Of a DNA stretch of 64,000 bases, positions 1-8,835 are shown one piece after another; position 1 is the stretch's first letter; every line of letters begins with the position of its first letter. The notes under the pieces were generated by a model that ran no database searches, was not told where the DNA came from, and saw only the letters and a program-made list of their open reading frames with translations. Both the position numbers and the translations under genes were made by a program. Where the stretch lies: positions 1 through 64,000 of the forward strand of contig CAMNTH010000003.1 of NCBI GenBank assembly GCA_946557785.1, read 5' to 3'. This stretch comes from an uncultured Blautia sp. (lineage in GTDB: Bacteria > Bacillota > Clostridia > Lachnospirales > Lachnospiraceae).

Positions 1-50
1 ATGACCCTCTGCTTGTAAGGCAGATGCTCTCCCAGCTGAGCTAAGACCCC
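1..50 (-). tRNA. tRNA-Val(UAC), 5' part only
   Basis: Read on the minus strand, this begins GGGGTCTTAGCTCAGC, a standard tRNA acceptor and D-arm start. It continues through an anticodon arm CTGCC-TTACAAG-CAG with anticodon TAC (valine, GUN codons). The 3' half (variable loop, T-arm, acceptor 3' strand) lies beyond the left edge. It is probably the first gene of a tRNA cluster, since a promoter sits directly upstream. Confidence 0.93.
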
Positions 51-82
51 ATAAAAGTGTTCTCTCGTGAACTCGCTTTGCT

Positions 83-112
83 ATTATACTATCTTATGGG
101 GGAATTTGTCAA
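83..112 (-). promoter_or_regulatory. Sigma-A promoter of the tRNA-Val gene
   Basis: On the minus strand there is TTGACA (112-107), an 18-bp spacer, then TATAAT (88-83). Both hexamers are perfect consensus. It lies about 30 bp upstream of the tRNA 5' end, as expected for a strong stable-RNA promoter. Confidence 0.88.
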
Positions 113-120
113 TAGTTTTT

Positions 121-166
121 AAAAACTTTTTTTCCAAGAGCCATGCTCCCACAGAACATGGCTCTT
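121..166 (-). terminator. Hairpin downstream of purL
   Basis: AAGAGCCATG (136-145) and CATGGCTCTT (157-166) form a perfect 10-bp stem with an 11-nt loop, between the purL stop and the tRNA promoter. On the minus strand the stem is followed by an A-run and only then by TTTTT, so it is not a textbook rho-independent terminator. It may be an imperfect terminator or a 3'-end protecting hairpin. Confidence 0.5.
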
Positions 167-207
167 CGCTATTGCTGATACGCTCCGCCTAAACCGAAGA
201 ATTTTAT

Positions 208-3200
208 TTATTTGAAATAGCTTACGCCGGATTCGAAAATTTTGAGATCCTGTTCGCCGTAGATATTAATGGCTACACCATTGTCACGGCGTTCACTGTG
301 AGCCATTTTTCCAAGGACACGGCCGTCCGGACTGGTAATGCCTTCAATGTTGTAATAGGAACCATTGATGTTCCATTCTTCATCGCTGTACAAATCACCG
401 TCAGGAGTTACATACTGTGTAGCAACCTGACCATTGGCGATGAGTTTCTCAATCCAGGACTGGGGTGCTACAAAACGGCCTTCTCCATGGGAAGCCGGGT
501 TGCAGTATACGGAACCAAGCTTAGCTTTTGCAAGCCACGGAGATTTGTTGCTCACTACCTTTGTATAAACCATCTTGGAAATATGGCGGCCGATGGTATT
601 ATAGGTCAGTGTTGGAGAATCCTCTTTCTGGCCGCAAATTTCACCGTACGGCACAAGTCCAAGTTTGATCAGGGCCTGGAAGCCGTTGCAGATTCCAAGG
701 GCAAGTCCGTCACGCTCATTTAAAAGTTTCATAACTGCTTCTTTGATTTTTGCATTCTGGAATGCAGTTGCAAAGAATTTGGCAGAGCCGTCCGGCTCAT
801 CCCCTGCGGAGAAGCCGCCCGGGAACATAATCATCTGGGCCTGGCTTATTGCTTTTTCAAAAAGCTCTACGGAATCACGGATATCATCAGGTGTGAGATT
901 CTTAAATACCTTTACATCCACCTCCGCTCCTGCACGTTCAAATGCACGGGTGCTGTCGTATTCACAGTTGGTACCCGGGAAAACAGGAATGAATACCCGG
1001 GGCTTCGCTGTTTTATTTTTGCAGACATAAACTTTGCCGGTATAGTATAAGCCATTTTCATAAACCGCATCCGGATCTTCCGGCTTCACGTAAAGGGATG
1101 TTGGGCCATCCGAAGTATTCTGGGAAGAAGCAGTTTTAAATACTTTTTCTAAGGCTGCAGTCCATGCTCCTGCTGCTTCATCAAGGGAAATCACCGTATT
1201 TCCATAAGAGAATACGCCATCATTTGTTACTTCACCGATCAGGGTATAAGTAATGGACAGATCCCCCACTTTGCCCTCCGGAATTTCCAGGATCAGATCG
1301 CCAAATCCAGGTGCAAAGAAATCTCTTGGATCCAGGCTGTGCTCAATTTTCAAGCCCATGCCGTTTCCAAAGGCCATCTTTGCTACTGCTGCTGCTATAC
1401 CGTGACGATCCAGAGCATATGCAGAAAGAACTTTTCCTTCCTGCATATCCATATGCAATTTTTCGTACTGTTCCATAATCCCACTGTAATCCGGAAGGTC
1501 GTAAGAATCTCTCGGCGCACGAAGCCATACAAGCTTGCTGCCTGCTTTTTTCAGTTCAGGAGTGATTACATCCTGCAGTTTTGCAACGTCTACTGCGAAG
1601 GATACCAGCGTTGGGGGCACGTCAATTTCATTAAAGGTGCCTGACATACTATCCTTACCGCCAATAGAAGGAAGTCCGAAGCCAAGCTGTGCGGAATATG
1701 CTCCAAGAAGGGCTGCAAATGGCTGGCTCCAGCGTTTTGGCTCCTCGGTCATACGGCGGAAGTATTCCTGGAAAGTAAAGCGGATTTTCTTGTAGTCACC
1801 GCCTGTTGCTACAATTCTTGCTACGGACTCTGTTACCGCATAGGCCGCTCCGTGATATGGGCTCCAGGAAGACAGATAGGGATCAAATCCATAGCTCATC
1901 ATAGTTACAGTATTGGTATTTCCTTTCAGTACAGGCACTTTTGCCACCATAGCCTGGGCCTCGGTCATCTGGTATTTTCCACCGTGAGGCATAAAGACGC
2001 TTCCTGCACCGATGGAACCATCAAACATTTCCACAAGCCCCTTTTGGGAGCAAACGTTTAAGTCTGCCAGGGTTTCCAGCCACTTTCCCTTTACATCTTC
2101 TACATCAGGACGGTGAGAAAACAGGCAGCCGTCTTTATTAGGAATTTCTACTTCTACAGTTGTCTCCTGATGTGCACCATTGGTATCCAAAAATGCCCGG
2201 GAAATATTAACAATTTCATTTCCTCTCCATACAAGAACAAGGCGGGGTTCTTCCGTTACCACTGCAACAGGAATTGCTTCCAGGTTTTCTTCGTTTGCAA
2301 ATCCTAAGAAGGTATCCACGTCTTTTGGATCTACCACAACCGCCATACGTTCCTGAGATTCGGAAATAGCGATTTCCGTACCATCAAGTCCTGCATATTT
2401 CTTTGGTACCTTGTCAAGATCTACACGAAGTCCGGGCGCCAGCTCACCAATGGCAACGGATACGCCGCCTGCGCCGAAGTCATTGCACTTTTTAATAATG
2501 CAGCTAACTTCTTCTCTTCGGAACATGCGCTGGATCTTACGCTCTGTAGGTGCATTTCCCTTCTGTACCTCTGCACCGCACACTTCAATGGATGCCTCTG
2601 TGTGTACCTTAGAAGAACCGGTTGCACCGCCGATGCCATCGCGTCCGGTACGTCCTCCAAGAAGGATGATGATATCTCCCGGATCGGAGTTCTCACGAAT
2701 AACAGCTCTTCTTGGCGCTGCACCGAGAACTGCGCCGATTTCCATACGCTTTGCCACATAGTTTGGATGATATACTTCTTTTACATAGCCTGTTGCAAGG
2801 CCGATCTGGTTTCCGTAGGAACTGTATCCGTGGGCTGCGCTGCGCACAAGTTTCTTCTGGGGAAGCTTTCCCTTTAAAGTTTCTTTTACAGATACGGTAG
2901 GATCTGCCGCACCGGTAACGCGCATTGCCTGGTATACATAGGTTCGTCCGGAAAGCGGATCACGTATTGCTCCGCCAAGACAGGTTGCAGCCCCGCCAAA
3001 AGGCTCGATCTCTGTTGGGTGGTTGTGTGTTTCGTTTTTGAAGTTGATAAGCCACTCTTCCTCTTTGCCGTCTACATCTACAGGAACTACGATGCTGCAG
3101 GCATTAATCTCATCGGATTCTTCCTGATCAGAGAGCTTTCCTTCAGATTTCAGCTTTTTCATTGCCATAAGGGCAAGATCCATCAGACAGACAAATTTGT

Positions 3201-4008
3201 CGTCACGGTCTTTGTAAAGAACTGCACGATCAGCAAGATACTGATTATATGTGTTTACGATAGGTTCCCTGTAGTCTCCGTCATCAAATTTTACATCCGT
3301 CAGTTCTGTGGAAAATGTGGTATGACGGCAGTGATCAGACCAATAGGTATCCAGAACACGCACTTCTGTTACGGACGGGTCGCGTTTTTCTTCTTCTTTA
3401 AAATAATTCTGGATATGTTGGAAGTCCTTAAATGTCATAGCCAGGTTCAAAGAACTGTAAAGCTCATTCAGCTCTTTTTCCGGCATATCATCAAAGCCTT
3501 CAAATATTTTTACATCATTTGGATCATCAAAAACAGTTACCAGGGTATCCGGTTTTTCCAAACTTGTTTCACGGGAATCTACCGGGTTGATGCAGTGATT
3601 TTTAATAGCGGCAAATTCTTCGTCCGTAATTTCCCCTTCAATTACATAGGTTGTTGCGGAACGAATGATCGGTTTTGCATCTTCATTTAAGAACTGTACG
3701 CACTGTACTGCGGAATCAGCTCTCTGGTCAAACTGGCCTGGCAGGTATTCTACAGAAAAAATACGGGCATCTCCTGCTGCCGGAAACTCCTCAAGGTACA
3801 AATCGTCTACAGGCGGCTCTGAAAATACGGTTTTGCAGGCCTTCTCAAATACTTCCTCCGGGATATTCTCTGCGTCATAACGGATAAGAACTCTTACGTT
3901 TGTTACGGTCTTAATTCCCAGATAGCTTTCAACTTCATGTTTCAGTTCTTTTGCCTGTACGGCAAATGGAGTTTTCTTCTCAACATAAACACGTCTTACG
4001 TTACTCAT
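208..4008 (-). CDS. purL: Phosphoribosylformylglycinamidine synthase, single-chain (PurL)
   Basis: Catalyses the ATP- and glutamine-dependent conversion of FGAR to FGAM, the fourth step of IMP synthesis, in the cytoplasm. The protein is about 1266 residues: N-terminal substrate-channel domain, tandem AIRS-like synthetase halves (FKNETHNHPTEIEPFGG is the signature of the first), and a C-terminal class I glutamine amidotransferase domain with PGTNCEYDS, the catalytic Cys in LGICNGFQAL and the HGEGRF motif. This single-chain form replaces the PurS/PurQ/PurL triad of bacilli. I chose the ATG at 4008 because AAAGGAG lies at the right distance; the longer reading to 4056 lacks a ribosome binding site. 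It is monocistronic and diverges from a LysR gene. Confidence 0.96.
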   Translation of the reverse strand: MSNVRRVYVEKKTPFAVQAKELKHEVESYLGIKTVTNVRVLIRYDAENIPEEVFEKACKTVFSEPPVDDLYLEEFPAAGDARIFSVEYLPGQFDQRADSAVQCVQFLNEDAKPIIRSATTYVIEGEITDEEFAAIKNHCINPVDSRETSLEKPDTLVTVFDDPNDVKIFEGFDDMPEKELNELYSSLNLAMTFKDFQHIQNYFKEEEKRDPSVTEVRVLDTYWSDHCRHTTFSTELTDVKFDDGDYREPIVNTYNQYLADRAVLYKDRDDKFVCLMDLALMAMKKLKSEGKLSDQEESDEINACSIVVPVDVDGKEEEWLINFKNETHNHPTEIEPFGGAATCLGGAIRDPLSGRTYVYQAMRVTGAADPTVSVKETLKGKLPQKKLVRSAAHGYSSYGNQIGLATGYVKEVYHPNYVAKRMEIGAVLGAAPRRAVIRENSDPGDIIILLGGRTGRDGIGGATGSSKVHTEASIEVCGAEVQKGNAPTERKIQRMFRREEVSCIIKKCNDFGAGGVSVAIGELAPGLRVDLDKVPKKYAGLDGTEIAISESQERMAVVVDPKDVDTFLGFANEENLEAIPVAVVTEEPRLVLVWRGNEIVNISRAFLDTNGAHQETTVEVEIPNKDGCLFSHRPDVEDVKGKWLETLADLNVCSQKGLVEMFDGSIGAGSVFMPHGGKYQMTEAQAMVAKVPVLKGNTNTVTMMSYGFDPYLSSWSPYHGAAYAVTESVARIVATGGDYKKIRFTFQEYFRRMTEEPKRWSQPFAALLGAYSAQLGFGLPSIGGKDSMSGTFNEIDVPPTLVSFAVDVAKLQDVITPELKKAGSKLVWLRAPRDSYDLPDYSGIMEQYEKLHMDMQEGKVLSAYALDRHGIAAAVAKMAFGNGMGLKIEHSLDPRDFFAPGFGDLILEIPEGKVGDLSITYTLIGEVTNDGVFSYGNTVISLDEAAGAWTAALEKVFKTASSQNTSDGPTSLYVKPEDPDAVYENGLYYTGKVYVCKNKTAKPRVFIPVFPGTNCEYDSTRAFERAGAEVDVKVFKNLTPDDIRDSVELFEKAISQAQMIMFPGGFSAGDEPDGSAKFFATAFQNAKIKEAVMKLLNERDGLALGICNGFQALIKLGLVPYGEICGQKEDSPTLTYNTIGRHISKMVYTKVVSNKSPWLAKAKLGSVYCNPASHGEGRFVAPQSWIEKLIANGQVATQYVTPDGDLYSDEEWNINGSYYNIEGITSPDGRVLGKMAHSERRDNGVAINIYGEQDLKIFESGVSYFK

Positions 4009-4071
4009 TAGGTTACTCCTTTCAGTCGTTAGAAGTGATATTGTCATATGTGTCATTGTGTTTTTCTCCAG

Positions 4072-4098
4072 ATTATAGTATCATAAGAATTATTATAA
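4072..4098 (-). promoter_or_regulatory. purL promoter -10 and candidate operator
   Basis: On the minus strand TATAAT (4077-4072) is a good -10 for purL. The bases directly upstream (4078-4092, plus strand GTATCATAAGAATTA) recur exactly upstream of xpt at 6814-6828. They are framed by an inverted repeat TTATA (4073-4077) and TATAA (4094-4098). I see no good -35 hexamer, which would fit a promoter needing an activator. A shared purine operator or a LysR site is an inference; it does not match the B. subtilis PurBox. Confidence 0.45.
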
Positions 4099-4194
4099 GT
4101 AAAATTAATATATCTTATATTTTTCATTAGAATGAATTATAGCACAGCATCCGCAGGGAACATGCTGTATCAAATGAGCAGGGGAGGATGAAAT

Positions 4195-5061
4195 ATGGAT
4201 ATTAACCTGGAACTGTACAGAGTGTTTTATTATGTAGCCGGAACGCTCAGTTTTTCAGAAGCAGCCAGAGAGCTATTTATCTCTCAATCTGCAGTAAGCC
4301 AGTCTGTAAAAACCCTGGAAAAAAAGCTGGGGCAGACCTTGTTTGTCAGAAGTACAAAGAAAGTAATTTTAACGCCTGCAGGAGAAACTTTGCTGCAGCA
4401 CGTAAAGCCTGCTATGCAGATGTTATCCGAAGGGGAACGTCTCCTTTCTTCTCATACGGAGTTAATGGGACAGCTTCGCATTGGAGCCAGCGATACTATC
4501 TGCAGGTATTTTTTAATTGAGTATCTCAATCGATTCCACAGGGATTATCCTGACGTGCGGATCAAGATTACCAATAGTACATCCATTGGGTGTGCGGAGC
4601 TTCTGGAAAATGGACAGGTGGATTTTATTGTATGTAATGCACCTAATTCCAGGCTGACTTCTCATATGCAGGAAAAAGTGGTAGGAGAATTCGAGGATGT
4701 TTTTATGGGCAATCCCAAGGCATTTTCTATAGAAAAAGAAATGGAGCTGCAGGATCTTTTGGAATATCCTATTTTAATGCTTTCCCCCAGAAGCACTACC
4801 AGCGAGTATCTTCATCAGATCTTTGCCTCCCAGGGGCTTCGTCTTCTGCCTGAGGTGGAGCTAAACAGCAATGATCTGCTTTTGGATTTAGCCAGGATAG
4901 GGTTAGGAATCGCCTGCGTACCGGATTATATGTGTCCGGCCCAAAGCGGCCTAAAGGCGGTCCGGTTAAAAAATCCCCTGCCTAAACGGCGTCTTGTCAT
5001 CGCAAGACGTAATTCCCTGCCCCTTTCCCAGGCAGGGGAACGGTTTCTGAAATATTTTTGA
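4195..5061 (+). CDS. LysR-family transcriptional regulator
   Basis: The protein has 288 residues. The N-terminal winged helix-turn-helix (about residues 1-60) includes FSEAARELFISQSAVSQSVK, typical of the LysR family. An effector-binding domain of periplasmic-binding fold follows (about 90-288). The start has GGGGAGG seven bases upstream of ATG. It is transcribed away from purL across a short intergenic region, the usual arrangement when a LysR protein controls its neighbour, but the ligand is unknown. By family it could sense a small metabolite; a purine-related role is only suggested by position. Confidence 0.9.
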   Translation: MDINLELYRVFYYVAGTLSFSEAARELFISQSAVSQSVKTLEKKLGQTLFVRSTKKVILTPAGETLLQHVKPAMQMLSEGERLLSSHTELMGQLRIGASDTICRYFLIEYLNRFHRDYPDVRIKITNSTSIGCAELLENGQVDFIVCNAPNSRLTSHMQEKVVGEFEDVFMGNPKAFSIEKEMELQDLLEYPILMLSPRSTTSEYLHQIFASQGLRLLPEVELNSNDLLLDLARIGLGIACVPDYMCPAQSGLKAVRLKNPLPKRRLVIARRNSLPLSQAGERFLKYF

Positions 5062-5108
5062 ATATTTATAATATAAGCGGATATTAGATACATTTCCCTA
5101 TTATAATT

Positions 5109-5157
5109 TAAAAAGGCACTGTCTGAACCGGAACCGGATTCAGGCAGTACCCTTTTA
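5109..5157. terminator. Bidirectional terminator between LysR gene and mrp
   Basis: An inverted repeat starts AAAAAGGCACTG and ends CAGTACCCTTTT, with an inner CTGAA/TTCAG stem. It has an A-run on one side and a T-run on the other, so it can end transcription of both convergent genes. Confidence 0.8.
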
Positions 5158-5188
5158 TTTACGCTACCCTATTTTCTTTTTTCAGGAT

Positions 5189-6022
5189 TCAGGCCTTAGG
5201 AAGCGCTTCATCAGCAGCTTCTACATATGGGTTAAGGATTTCGTGGAATTCTCCTGCGTCTGCCTTCTGTGCAAAGGTTACGTCGATAGGCATCTTGCCA
5301 AGTACCGGAACGTTTAATTCGGCAGCAATTTCATCTATGTGACTTTCACCAAATACTTTTAATTCTTTACCGCAGTCCGGGCATTTCACATAGCTGTAGT
5401 TTTCTACAATTCCAAAAACCGGAATCTTCATCATTTCTGCCATATTGTATGCTTTCTTCACGATCATTTTTACGAGATCCTGCGGAGAGCTTACGATAAC
5501 GATTCCGTCCAACGGAAGTGACTGGAATGCTGTCAGAGGAACATCGCCGGTTCCCGGAGGCATATCTACAAACAGATAGTCAATATCTCCCCAAATAACA
5601 TCTGTCCAGAACTGTTTCACCATATTTGCAAGGATCGGTCCTCTCCAGATAACCGGTGTTTCCTCTGTAGGAAGGAGAAGGTTAATGGAAATTACCTTAA
5701 TTCCGTTTTTGGTTTCCATTGGATAAATCCCCTGGTCATCAGCATTGGCTGCGCCTTTTAAGCCGTACATTTTGGGAATGGACGGTCCTGTAATATCCGC
5801 ATCCAGGATGCCTACCTTAAAGCCTTTCGAAGCCATGCGGTTTGCAAGTGATGCTGTTACAAAAGATTTTCCTACTCCGCCCTTACCGCTTACAATGCCA
5901 ACCACATGCTTCACATCAGAAAATGCATTCATTGCTTCCTGCATGCTCTGCGGATTGTTTTTTTTGTCACAGCCTTCGCAGCTTGACTTGGTACATGTTG
6001 TACTGTTACATTCTTTTGCCAT
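5189..6022 (-). CDS. mrp: Mrp/NBP35-family iron-sulfur carrier ATPase
   Basis: A P-loop ATPase of 277 residues thought to bind and transfer [4Fe-4S] clusters to apo-enzymes in the cytosol. The deviant Walker A GKGGVGKS lies near residues 46-53. The C-terminal CPDC pair (in VKCPDCGKE) is the cluster-bridging CxxC of the family. The N terminus carries four extra cysteines (C5, C10, C15, C18), resembling the N-terminal ferredoxin-like cysteines of NBP35 rather than short bacterial Mrp. It follows csoR by 28 bp on the same strand and is probably co-transcribed, which suggests coupling of cluster assembly to copper stress (inference). Confidence 0.9.
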   Translation of the reverse strand: MAKECNSTTCTKSSCEGCDKKNNPQSMQEAMNAFSDVKHVVGIVSGKGGVGKSFVTASLANRMASKGFKVGILDADITGPSIPKMYGLKGAANADDQGIYPMETKNGIKVISINLLLPTEETPVIWRGPILANMVKQFWTDVIWGDIDYLFVDMPPGTGDVPLTAFQSLPLDGIVIVSSPQDLVKMIVKKAYNMAEMMKIPVFGIVENYSYVKCPDCGKELKVFGESHIDEIAAELNVPVLGKMPIDVTFAQKADAGEFHEILNPYVEAADEALPKA

Positions 6023-6050
6023 GATTCTTCTCCTTACTTATATTCTTCTG

Positions 6051-6404
6051 CTATTTCATAAAACGGTCAATAGCACGCTCCAGTTCCTTAATGGCATCCT
6101 TATCACCATGCTCTACTGCATCCACAATGCAATGCTCAATATGATCCTGCAGAATGATCTTGCCTGTGTTGTTGATTGCAGATTTAACAGCAGATAACTG
6201 TATCAGAACCTCACTGCAGTCACGACCGTTTTCCACCATTTTCCGGATGGACTCCAAATGCCCGATTGCCCTGGAAAGCCGGTTCAGTACGGCCTTTGTC
6301 TGAGCATGGCTGTGCGTATGCCCATGCTCTCCATGAGTATGCATTATCACCGTACCGTCCTTCAACACGTGTTCATGCGTATCCTTCGTGTCTGCTCCGT
6401 CCAT
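6051..6404 (-). CDS. csoR: CsoR-family metal-sensing repressor with His-rich N terminus
   Basis: A four-helix DUF156/CsoR protein of 117 residues. The copper ligands of the family are present as C63, H88 and C92 (DC, DHIEHC), the C-H-C pattern of Cu(I)-sensing CsoR. An N-terminal tail contains HTHGEHGHTHSH (22-33), a likely additional metal-binding segment absent from classic CsoR. The start is the ATG at 6404, preceded by AAAGGAGG; the longer reading adds unsupported residues. It leads a probable operon with mrp. The copper assignment follows from the ligand pattern; a copper pump gene is not in view. Confidence 0.88.
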   Translation of the reverse strand: MDGADTKDTHEHVLKDGTVIMHTHGEHGHTHSHAQTKAVLNRLSRAIGHLESIRKMVENGRDCSEVLIQLSAVKSAINNTGKIILQDHIEHCIVDAVEHGDKDAIKELERAIDRFMK

Positions 6405-6493
6405 GAAAACCTCCTTTTTCTCCTGGCAAAAACATAGTTCACTTTGATGTATGCTCTCCTCCAGGCACATGCTTTGCCTATTATACCATCTCT

Positions 6494-6724
6494 CTAAATC
6501 TCTGTAAAGGAGCAGCGCTGTTTTATTTGTGATGTCACAATATCAAAGATGACCGTCCCATCCTGAAGTACTGTCTTTTCAAAAAAAACTTCCTCTCCCT
6601 TAAATTTGTTTTTCACATAGCTCTCTGGATCCTCGATCTCAATTTCCTCTACAAAAACATCCCTCATCTGGTTCCTGGGACACTTATTAAAAATTTCCCA
6701 AATCACTTCATATTCTTTTACCAT
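6494..6724 (-). CDS. Small conserved-looking protein of unknown function
   Basis: A 76-residue soluble, acidic protein with a clear GGGAGG ribosome binding site. It contains two cysteines (CPRN near residue 15, QRCS near the end) and alternating charged segments such as EEIEIEDPES. I do not recognise a family. It lies 89 bp upstream of csoR on the same strand and may be in the same transcript. Codon use looks like that of its neighbours and no overlapping gene competes for the stretch, so I treat it as real. Confidence 0.65.
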   Translation of the reverse strand: MVKEYEVIWEIFNKCPRNQMRDVFVEEIEIEDPESYVKNKFKGEEVFFEKTVLQDGTVIFDIVTSQIKQRCSFTEI

Positions 6725-6804
6725 TTCGCCCTCCCAAATATCCTGTTTCTATTTGTTATTATAAATATTTTCTATTTTTTTGTCAAAATAATTGCACTTA
6801 AGAA

Positions 6805-6830
6805 CGTAATATCGTATCATAAGAATTACG
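6805..6830 (+). promoter_or_regulatory. Candidate operator upstream of xpt
   Basis: CGTAAT (6805-6810) and ATTACG (6825-6830) form an inverted repeat around GTATCATAAGAATTA (6814-6828), the same 15 bases found upstream of purL. A possible -10 (TATAAA, 6853-6858) lies downstream. No purine riboswitch aptamer is visible in this leader, so a protein-based control is plausible. Confidence 0.4.
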
Positions 6831-6890
6831 ATTCAGCCGGTAACATACCAGATATAAAATACAAAAAATTATACAAAGGAGTTTTATGCC

Positions 6891-7463
6891 ATGCAGCTTT
6901 TAAAGGAACGAATTCTTAAAGACGGCACTGTCAAGCCAGGCAGCATTTTAAAGGTGGACAGCTTTTTGAATCATCAGATGGACATTTCTCTTATTAATGA
7001 AATCGGCAAGGAATTTAAGAACCGTTTTTCCGGACTCCCCATCACCAAGATTCTCACCATCGAGGCTTCCGGTATCGGCATTGCCTGTATTGCAGCCCAA
7101 TATTTCCAGGTTCCTGTGGTATTTGCGAAGAAAGCGCAAAGCATGAATCTGGACGGTGAGATGTATACTACAAAGGTAGAATCCTTTACCCACAAAAAAG
7201 TATATAACGTCATCCTATCCAAAAAATTCCTTGGATCAAAAGACCATGTTCTGCTGATTGATGATTTTCTTGCCAATGGATGTGCCCTCCTTGGACTCAT
7301 TGATATTGTCAAAAAATCAGGTGCTTCACTTGAAGGTGCGGGAATCGTCATTGAAAAAGGATTCCAGGAAGGCGGAAAGATCATCCGCAATATGGGAATC
7401 CGCCTGGAATCTCTGGCCATTATTGATTCCATGACGGATTACTCCCTCACTTTCCGGGACTAA
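6891..7463 (+). CDS. xpt: Xanthine phosphoribosyltransferase
   Basis: Salvages xanthine with PRPP to give XMP, in the cytosol. The 190-residue protein has the PRPP-binding loop [11 protein letters not shown] near residues 120-130 and the Xpt-type N terminus (LKERILKDG). Length matches the family. It is monocistronic with an AAAGGAG site before ATG and ends at a strong bidirectional terminator. Unlike many Firmicute xpt genes it lacks a recognisable guanine riboswitch. Confidence 0.95.
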   Translation: MQLLKERILKDGTVKPGSILKVDSFLNHQMDISLINEIGKEFKNRFSGLPITKILTIEASGIGIACIAAQYFQVPVVFAKKAQSMNLDGEMYTTKVESFTHKKVYNVILSKKFLGSKDHVLLIDDFLANGCALLGLIDIVKKSGASLEGAGIVIEKGFQEGGKIIRNMGIRLESLAIIDSMTDYSLTFRD

Positions 7464-7488
7464 CGAATCCTGGCATTACATATCGCCC

Positions 7489-7547
7489 AGAAGCTATAAA
7501 AGAGGGAACTCTGTATTCTTACAGAACTCCCTCTTTTTATAGCTTCT
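7489..7547. terminator. Long bidirectional terminator after xpt
   Basis: The arms AGAAGCTATAAAAGAGGGA and TCCCTCTTTTTATAGCTTCT pair over about 26 bp, with one bulge and a small mismatch and a TTCT loop region. It separates the convergent xpt and sugar-binding lipoprotein genes. Confidence 0.88.
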
Positions 7548-7567
7548 GCATCTTGGCCCAAAGTTTC

Positions 7568-8821
7568 CTAAAGGGTTCTTTCAGGTTCCTCCATCACAGG
7601 AAAAGCCTCCCTGTTCAGCTCCTCTTCCTTATAGTATCCCTTATCAATGAGCATCTCATAATTTCCTGAATCAATGACCTGCACATCGCACAGATATGTA
7701 CCGATGATCTTTTTGCCATTGTCGTATTCTTCATAGTTATTCACTTCCGGATTTTCACCCTTCAGATAGGTATCCACCATTTTTACACACTCCTCTGCCA
7801 GAATGTGACGATCCATAAAAATGCTGCAGAGGATTCTTCCCTCCGCAATATCCATTACTCCCTCTGTCTGGCAGCCGAAACCTGTAATTACAGGCCAATT
7901 CTCTCCGGAAGGGAAAATCCCCTTTTCTTCCAAACCATCTGCCGCAGCGCAGGCTGCCATATCAAATCCTGTACAAATAATATCCGGTCCTTCCGTATCC
8001 TGATAAAACTCCTCCAGGATCTTTTTTATTTCCCTTTCCGCAGTGCTCCTGCTGAAGCGGAGAATTCCTGTATCTTCAAAAGAAGTCCGGGCGGAAGCGC
8101 ATGCCAAAGTGCCGTCATCCAGATAAGGCTGCAGAATTTCCATTACGCCGTTGTAAAAAAACAATGACTGAATGTCATCCTGGGATCCCATAAGGAACTC
8201 AATGGTCCTGGATTTTTGTTCTTCCCTTGCTTTCTCAAGATCCTGTTCTTTTACGATCGCTTCCGCAGCCGCCTTTCCGGCGGAACGTCCGCTGAATGCC
8301 GCATAGTAGTTTACACCATCGCTGTCCCGGATCAGCTTATCAAAAGAAAAGACATAGATATTCTTTTCTTTTGTCTCTTCCAAAGCTTCCGTAAGACCAT
8401 ATTCGTCCACCGGGGCTATAATAAGGGCAGGGATGTCTAAAGCAGCCATATCCAAAATCTGTGACGCCTGCTTTTGGCTGTCCCCCTGTGCATAAACCAG
8501 TTCTGCCTCATATCCGTCAGCTTCCAGGCATTCCTTCAGGTTCTGTCCGTCCATAGCCCAGGTTCCCTCGTTCTCATCAGGAAGAAGAATTCCAACCTTT
8601 ACTGCCGGTTCCTCTTCTTCTGTCTCTGTAGAATCCGTCTCAGACTCTGGGGATTCCTCTTGAACTTCCGTTTTTTCTGTTTCTTCGTCCTCCCCGTTCC
8701 CTTCTTTTTCTATCTCTGCGCTTTCATTAGCAGCTTCTGTAGCTGCATTACCGCTGCATCCCATAAGCGATAGTGCTGCGAGTGTCATCCCCAGCAGTAT
8801 TCCTACGGTTCTTTTTTTCAT
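7568..8821 (-). CDS. Sugar ABC-type substrate-binding lipoprotein (orphan)
   Basis: The protein has 417 residues. A type II signal peptide ends in the lipobox LMGC (lipidated C22). A roughly 50-residue Glu/Ser/Thr-rich linker follows, then a periplasmic-binding-protein fold of the ribose/xylose type (VKVGILLPDENEGTW, later IDKGYYKEEE). It should sit on the outer face of the membrane and bind a sugar or similar ligand. No permease or ATPase gene adjoins it; the only partner is the regulator gene 14 bp upstream. It may serve a transporter encoded elsewhere or act as a sensor; neither can be decided here. Confidence 0.85.
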   Translation of the reverse strand: MKKRTVGILLGMTLAALSLMGCSGNAATEAANESAEIEKEGNGEDEETEKTEVQEESPESETDSTETEEEEPAVKVGILLPDENEGTWAMDGQNLKECLEADGYEAELVYAQGDSQKQASQILDMAALDIPALIIAPVDEYGLTEALEETKEKNIYVFSFDKLIRDSDGVNYYAAFSGRSAGKAAAEAIVKEQDLEKAREEQKSRTIEFLMGSQDDIQSLFFYNGVMEILQPYLDDGTLACASARTSFEDTGILRFSRSTAEREIKKILEEFYQDTEGPDIICTGFDMAACAAADGLEEKGIFPSGENWPVITGFGCQTEGVMDIAEGRILCSIFMDRHILAEECVKMVDTYLKGENPEVNNYEEYDNGKKIIGTYLCDVQVIDSGNYEMLIDKGYYKEEELNREAFPVMEEPERTL

Positions 8822-8835
8822 GATTTCATCCTTTC

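Noticed and set aside
3019-3690. 223-residue plus-strand open frame inside purL
   Set aside because: Antisense to the conserved synthetase domain of PurL; no start signal and no family resemblance.
6725-6890. Guanine riboswitch upstream of xpt
   Set aside because: The conserved purine aptamer elements are absent; only an inverted repeat and the shared 15-mer are seen.
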